This document shows, piece by piece, positions 60,737 to 64,000 of a stretch of 64,000 bases of DNA; within the stretch, counting starts at the first letter, position 1, and every line of letters starts with the position of its first letter. A program made the translations under genes and the position numbers. The notes beneath the pieces were generated by a model. The model worked only from the letters and a program-made list of their open reading frames with translations. It was not told the DNA's origin and did not search any database. The stretch is from Catellatospora sp. IY07-71. GTDB lineage: Bacteria; Actinomycetota; Actinomycetes; Mycobacteriales; Micromonosporaceae. The stretch covers positions 6,879,001 through 6,943,000 of the forward strand of contig NZ_AP023360.1 in the NCBI RefSeq assembly GCF_018326265.1, given 5' to 3'.

Positions 60737-62481
60737 TGACCCACCACCGAAGCGTCGTCGCGCGTCATCAGCTGCCGATACTCGGGGTGGCCGGTCAGCA
60801 GTTCGTCGTGGGCCCCGGTCGCCACCACCCGGCCGTCGACGACGTAGGCGACCCGCTGCGCCCGCTGCAGCAGGAGCGGGCTGACCGTGAACACGACCGT
60901 GCTCGCCCGGTGCGAGGCCGACCGGTGTCGCTCGGCCAGGTTCGCCGCGATCGAGTGCTCGGTGTAGGCGTCGACGGCGTTCGTCGGCTCGACCAGCAAG
61001 GTGAAGTCCGCCTCCTTGGCGAGAAGTGCCCGGGCGAGTCGCAGGCGTTGCAGCTGACCACCCGAGAAGGTCCTGCCCCGCCCGGTCATCGGGGTGTCGA
61101 GGCCGTCGGGCAGCGCGTCGATGATGTCCGTCGCGTGGGCGACCCGCAGGGCGTCGGCGACCTCGTCCGGGCCGGTGGTTTCCGAGGGCGCGATCTCACG
61201 GCGCACGGTCCCGGCGAAGAACCGGTCGTTGTTGCGGGCCAGCAGGATCCGTGCGCGCACGTCCGAGATCGGCAGGGAGGACAACGGCCGGTCGCCGAGC
61301 ATGACCTCGCCGGAGTCCTCGAACCGGGCCAGCCGGCGGGCCAGCATCTCGGCATCCGCGGATTGCGCGCAGGCGACCGCCATCAGCGTCGACGGCGGCA
61401 CGTCCAATCCGGAGGCGCGGTCGACCAGGTGCGCCTCGTCCCGGTCCGCCGGGGCCGCGCCGCGGCTCGCCCGGTCCGGCACCGGCGTGTTCAGCAGCTT
61501 CGTCACCCGGCCGGCGGCTACCAGCGCCCGCGTCAGCTGGTTCGCGCCCTCCATGATGTCGTGCAGGGGCAGCGTGAGGAAGACGGCGAACGCGTAGAAC
61601 GCGACCATCTGGCCGATCGTCACCTGCTCGCTGAGCACGAATCGGGCCGCGGTGTAGGTGACGATCACGGAGATGACCCCGGGCATGAGGACGTCCGTCG
61701 CCGTGAAGTTCGCCTCGGCGCGCGCCACCTGGACGTCCGCCACGCGCAGGCTCGCCGAGTCGGCGTGGAAGGCCCTCGCGAACCGCCGCTCGCCGCCGAT
61801 GCCGCGGAGCACCCGCAGCCCGGAGGCGATGTCGACGGCCCGGCCCGCCAGGCGGCCCTGCTGGGTCCGGTATTCGTCCTGATACCGGTGGAGCGGGCGC
61901 AGCAGGAGGCCGCTGAGGCCGACGACGGCGGGAACGGTCACCAGCACCACCAGCCCGAGGGGCAGTGAGATCATGAGCATGATCACGGTGATCACGATGA
62001 CGGCGATGACCGAGCCCAGCACCCGCCCGACGTGACGCATCCCGCTGCCGATGGCCGTGACGTCCGAGGTGCAGGTCGCCGTCAGGTTGCCGGCGTCCGC
62101 CACCCGCGGCAGCGAGGCCCCGAGCTTGGTGATGTGCCGCGTCACCAGGTGCATGGTCATGGCGCCGGACGCGGTGCCGGTGAGCAGCTGCTGCCGGTAG
62201 AAGACGGTGCCCGCGACCGCTCGCACCAGGCCCAGCGCCAGGATGACGAGGGACCACAGGACCAGCTGGCCCCGGTCGCCCTGGGTGATGCCGCGATCCA
62301 CCGCCCATCCGATCGCGACCGGAATGAAGACCTGGCTCGTGTTCCAGATCCCGGAGGTCACGATCGCCCAGACCACCCCTGCCTTCTGGCGCGCGGCCAG
62401 CGCGAGGAGATACCCGGCCGCCGATCTATGATCCAGTCCCTCAGTGCCAATCACGGGGATCCGCTGCATCGGCGAAAGCAC
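60733..62481 (-). CDS. ABC exporter half-transporter with degenerate ATP site
   Basis: A 582-residue partner subunit with six membrane helices and an ATPase that keeps the signature FSGGQLQRLRLARALL but has lost the rest: Walker A is replaced by VACAQSADAEMLARR, Walker B reads FTLLVEPTNAVDA, and the switch His is gone (TVVFTVSPLLL). Its signature would complete the intact site formed by the partner's Walker motifs. The first gene of a two-gene minus-strand operon; start at 62481. It faces the desaturase gene across a 257-base divergent region. Confidence 0.93.
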   Translation of the reverse strand: MLSPMQRIPVIGTEGLDHRSAAGYLLALAARQKAGVVWAIVTSGIWNTSQVFIPVAIGWAVDRGITQGDRGQLVLWSLVILALGLVRAVAGTVFYRQQLLTGTASGAMTMHLVTRHITKLGASLPRVADAGNLTATCTSDVTAIGSGMRHVGRVLGSVIAVIVITVIMLMISLPLGLVVLVTVPAVVGLSGLLLRPLHRYQDEYRTQQGRLAGRAVDIASGLRVLRGIGGERRFARAFHADSASLRVADVQVARAEANFTATDVLMPGVISVIVTYTAARFVLSEQVTIGQMVAFYAFAVFLTLPLHDIMEGANQLTRALVAAGRVTKLLNTPVPDRASRGAAPADRDEAHLVDRASGLDVPPSTLMAVACAQSADAEMLARRLARFEDSGEVMLGDRPLSSLPISDVRARILLARNNDRFFAGTVRREIAPSETTGPDEVADALRVAHATDIIDALPDGLDTPMTGRGRTFSGGQLQRLRLARALLAKEADFTLLVEPTNAVDAYTEHSIAANLAERHRSASHRASTVVFTVSPLLLQRAQRVAYVVDGRVVATGAHDELLTGHPEYRQLMTRDDASVVGQ

Positions 62482-62738
62482 CTCTCGACGTTTCCAGGCG
62501 TTTGCATCTGCCTATCGCTCGGATTCGCATCTCGGTCGTCGCGACCTGCTCACCCGGGTGGTCCGGATGGTAGGCTACCCGAGATCAACCCGTTGGCACA
62601 GCACACAATGAACGCTCGGGTGATGCGACTTCAGCCCGCTGACAGGCATGCACGGGGTCGGGTGCCAACAGAACCCTACGAGGCCATTGTGGACAGTGGC
62701 GGCCTGGCGTTGCCGCGGGGGCAGACGGAGGACATCGG

Positions 62739-63704
62739 GTGAAGGTCTGGAAGAACACGCCGAAGGATGCGCTTCTCCTCGGGCTCAGCGTGGCGCAGTT
62801 CGGGATCACCGTGCTCACCGCGTTCGCGTGGCCCGGCGCTTCGGTTCCACTTCGGATCGCGTTCGGTGTGCTGCTCACCATGATGATGGCGTACAACATC
62901 ATCGTCGTGTCCCACCTCTTCACCCACGTGCCGTGGTTCGTCAGCGACCGGCTGAACGCCGCGGTGTCGACGCTGAACTCCGTCAACATCGGCCAGTCGG
63001 TGCAGGCGTACGAACTCACCCACGTGCGCAACCATCACCGATACAACAACGACCGGCAGGGCGCCGACGGCGAGACGCGCGACCGCTCGTCCACGTACCA
63101 GAAGGGCAAGGACGGCGAGCACCAGCCGCTGCTGCCCTACGCCGTGGGCGGTGCGCTCAGCTCCCTCGCCGACCGCGCCGCCGAGCTGGCCATGGTCACC
63201 CGCGGGTGGGCGGTGGGGTCCGCCGAGGAGAACCTGCAGCGCCTGGCCTCCCGCCAGCCCGACCGCAGGCGGCGCGAGCTGCGCCAGATCCAAGTCGATC
63301 GGGCCGCACACTGCCTGGCGCTGGTCGGCTTCGCGGTGATCTCCTGGCAGTGGACGCTGTTCTGCTACCTGCCGGGGTTCGCGTGCGCGCTGGTGCTGGT
63401 GAACGTGCAGAACTACTACCGGCACTACGGCGCGGACCCCGACTCCCGCCTGACCGACTCGGTCAGCCACTACGGCAGGCTGTACAACCGGCTGACCTTC
63501 AACGACGGCTACCACCAGGAGCACCACCTCAGCCCCGCCACCCACTGGTCGCAGATGCCGGAGGTCAACGCCCGGCACCGCGAGCGGCTCGCGGCCCAGC
63601 CCCGGATCGTGAGCCCGGTCCCGGCGATGTTCGGCTTCCTGGACCGCCGCCGGGCGCTGCTGCACCAGGGACAGCCCGCCGTCGGCCGGACGGCCGCGCG
63701 ATGA
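62739..63704 (+). CDS. Membrane di-iron desaturase/hydroxylase
   Basis: A 321-residue protein of the fatty acid desaturase family. Histidine clusters HLFTHVPWF, ELTHVRNHHRYNND and FNDGYHQEHHLSPATHW are present, with membrane segments (ALLLGLSVAQFGITVLTAFA, LRIAFGVLLTMMMAYNIIVV, CLALVGFAVISWQWTLF). It is not close to the desaturase at 13917. In this context it may desaturate or hydroxylate an amino acid or acyl building block rather than a lipid. GTG start at 62739 with GGAGG eight bases upstream. Its stop overlaps the aminotransferase ATG by four bases, so the two are coupled. Confidence 0.88.
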   Translation: MKVWKNTPKDALLLGLSVAQFGITVLTAFAWPGASVPLRIAFGVLLTMMMAYNIIVVSHLFTHVPWFVSDRLNAAVSTLNSVNIGQSVQAYELTHVRNHHRYNNDRQGADGETRDRSSTYQKGKDGEHQPLLPYAVGGALSSLADRAAELAMVTRGWAVGSAEENLQRLASRQPDRRRRELRQIQVDRAAHCLALVGFAVISWQWTLFCYLPGFACALVLVNVQNYYRHYGADPDSRLTDSVSHYGRLYNRLTFNDGYHQEHHLSPATHWSQMPEVNARHRERLAAQPRIVSPVPAMFGFLDRRRALLHQGQPAVGRTAAR

Positions 63705-64000
63705 TCCCCGAGCGCTGCAAGGTCGAGCAGTTCTTCGCCGAGTGGGACGCGGGTGTGGAGCACATCGCGTGCGCCTCGGACGTCGACGGGCTGTCGATGC
63801 AGGAGCTGCTGGAGTTCGCCGACCCCGAGGCGAGGGCGCTGTGGGCAGAGCTCGACCTCGGGTACACGGACACGCTCGGGCACCCGCTGCTGCGCGAGGC
63901 GATCGTGGAGCAGTACGCGCGCATGGCGGTCGGTGAGGTCACCGTCTGCGGTGGCGGCGCGGCCGAGGCGCTCTTCCTGCTCGCGCACGTGCTGCTGAAG
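63701..64000 (+). CDS. Class I/II PLP aminotransferase, 3' end outside window
   Basis: The first 100 residues of a fold-type I PLP enzyme: SMQELLEFADPEARALWAEL, LGYTDTLGHPLLREAIVEQY and VTVCGGGAAEALFLLAHVLL match the N-terminal domain up to the cofactor phosphate-binding turn. The catalytic Lys lies beyond the window. The pattern is compatible with aminotransferases and with cyclising relatives such as capreomycidine synthase (VioD), which makes a cyclic guanidino amino acid; this cannot be separated on the visible part. Coupled to the desaturase/hydroxylase by a four-base overlap. Confidence 0.85.
   Translation, partial: MIPERCKVEQFFAEWDAGVEHIACASDVDGLSMQELLEFADPEARALWAELDLGYTDTLGHPLLREAIVEQYARMAVGEVTVCGGGAAEALFLLAHVLLK

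Noticed and set aside
1-64000. CRISPR arrays, tRNA or rRNA genes, insertion-sequence transposases, integrases
   Set aside because: None seen: no regularly spaced repeats, no cloverleaf-like clusters noticed, and no transposase or integrase motifs in any convincing frame.

Overview
The window is high-GC actinomycete DNA. Gene density, GTG/TTG starts, many 1-4 base stop/start overlaps, mycofactocin genes and nonribosomal peptide synthetase (NRPS) genes all fit. Several palindromic intergenic elements resemble those I recall from Micromonosporaceae, so a Micromonospora/Catellatospora-like genome is my best guess; this is inference, as no rRNA or marker gene is present.

Layout. 1-13.2 kb is mainly acyl-CoA metabolism and regulators: an acyl-CoA dehydrogenase running in from the left, TetR, GntR and ArsR-like regulators, a nonsense-interrupted gene, a luciferase-like flavoprotein, and a TetR-controlled operon (MaoC hydratase, quinone oxidoreductase, APH-like kinase, acyl-CoA dehydrogenase, hydrolase). 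13.2-21.8 kb holds small membrane proteins, a fatty acid desaturase, a SMI1/KNR4-type protein, and an ABC-2 transporter next to a two-component system. 21.9-24.7 kb holds a CHAT-protease gene translationally coupled to a membrane PH-domain gene. 24.8-34.6 kb is a complete urea import and hydrolysis locus (urtABCDE-ureABCFGD, no ureE). It is preceded by a promoter-hairpin-terminator arrangement that could be a small RNA or leader. 34.8-43.0 kb carries a monooxygenase/TetR pair with tandem operators, a 1181-residue secreted LamG protein, a MarR regulator, a cytosolic amide-binding-like protein and a methyltransferase.

43.3-48.2 kb is a full mycofactocin operon (mftA-F) without mftR. After an acetyltransferase and a caspase-fold (C25/CHAT-like) protein, 51.0-64.0 kb is an NRPS-type biosynthetic cluster: amidinotransferase, A-PCP-C synthetase, free-standing A domain, mycofactocin-coupled short-chain dehydrogenase, type II thioesterase, free-standing carrier protein, a heterodimeric ABC exporter with one strongly degenerate ATP site, a membrane di-iron desaturase/hydroxylase and the start of a PLP aminotransferase. 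The cluster runs off the right edge.

How it may work together. The amidinotransferase supplies a guanidino group. The first A domain has an acidic, Lys/Arg-like pocket. The second A domain has a Thr-like pocket and must load the free carrier protein in trans. One C domain could then join the two. The mycofactocin-coupled dehydrogenase would need the cofactor made by the mft operon 9 kb upstream, so cofactor supply and a secondary-metabolite oxidation may be physically linked here. This link is the most interesting hypothesis in the window.
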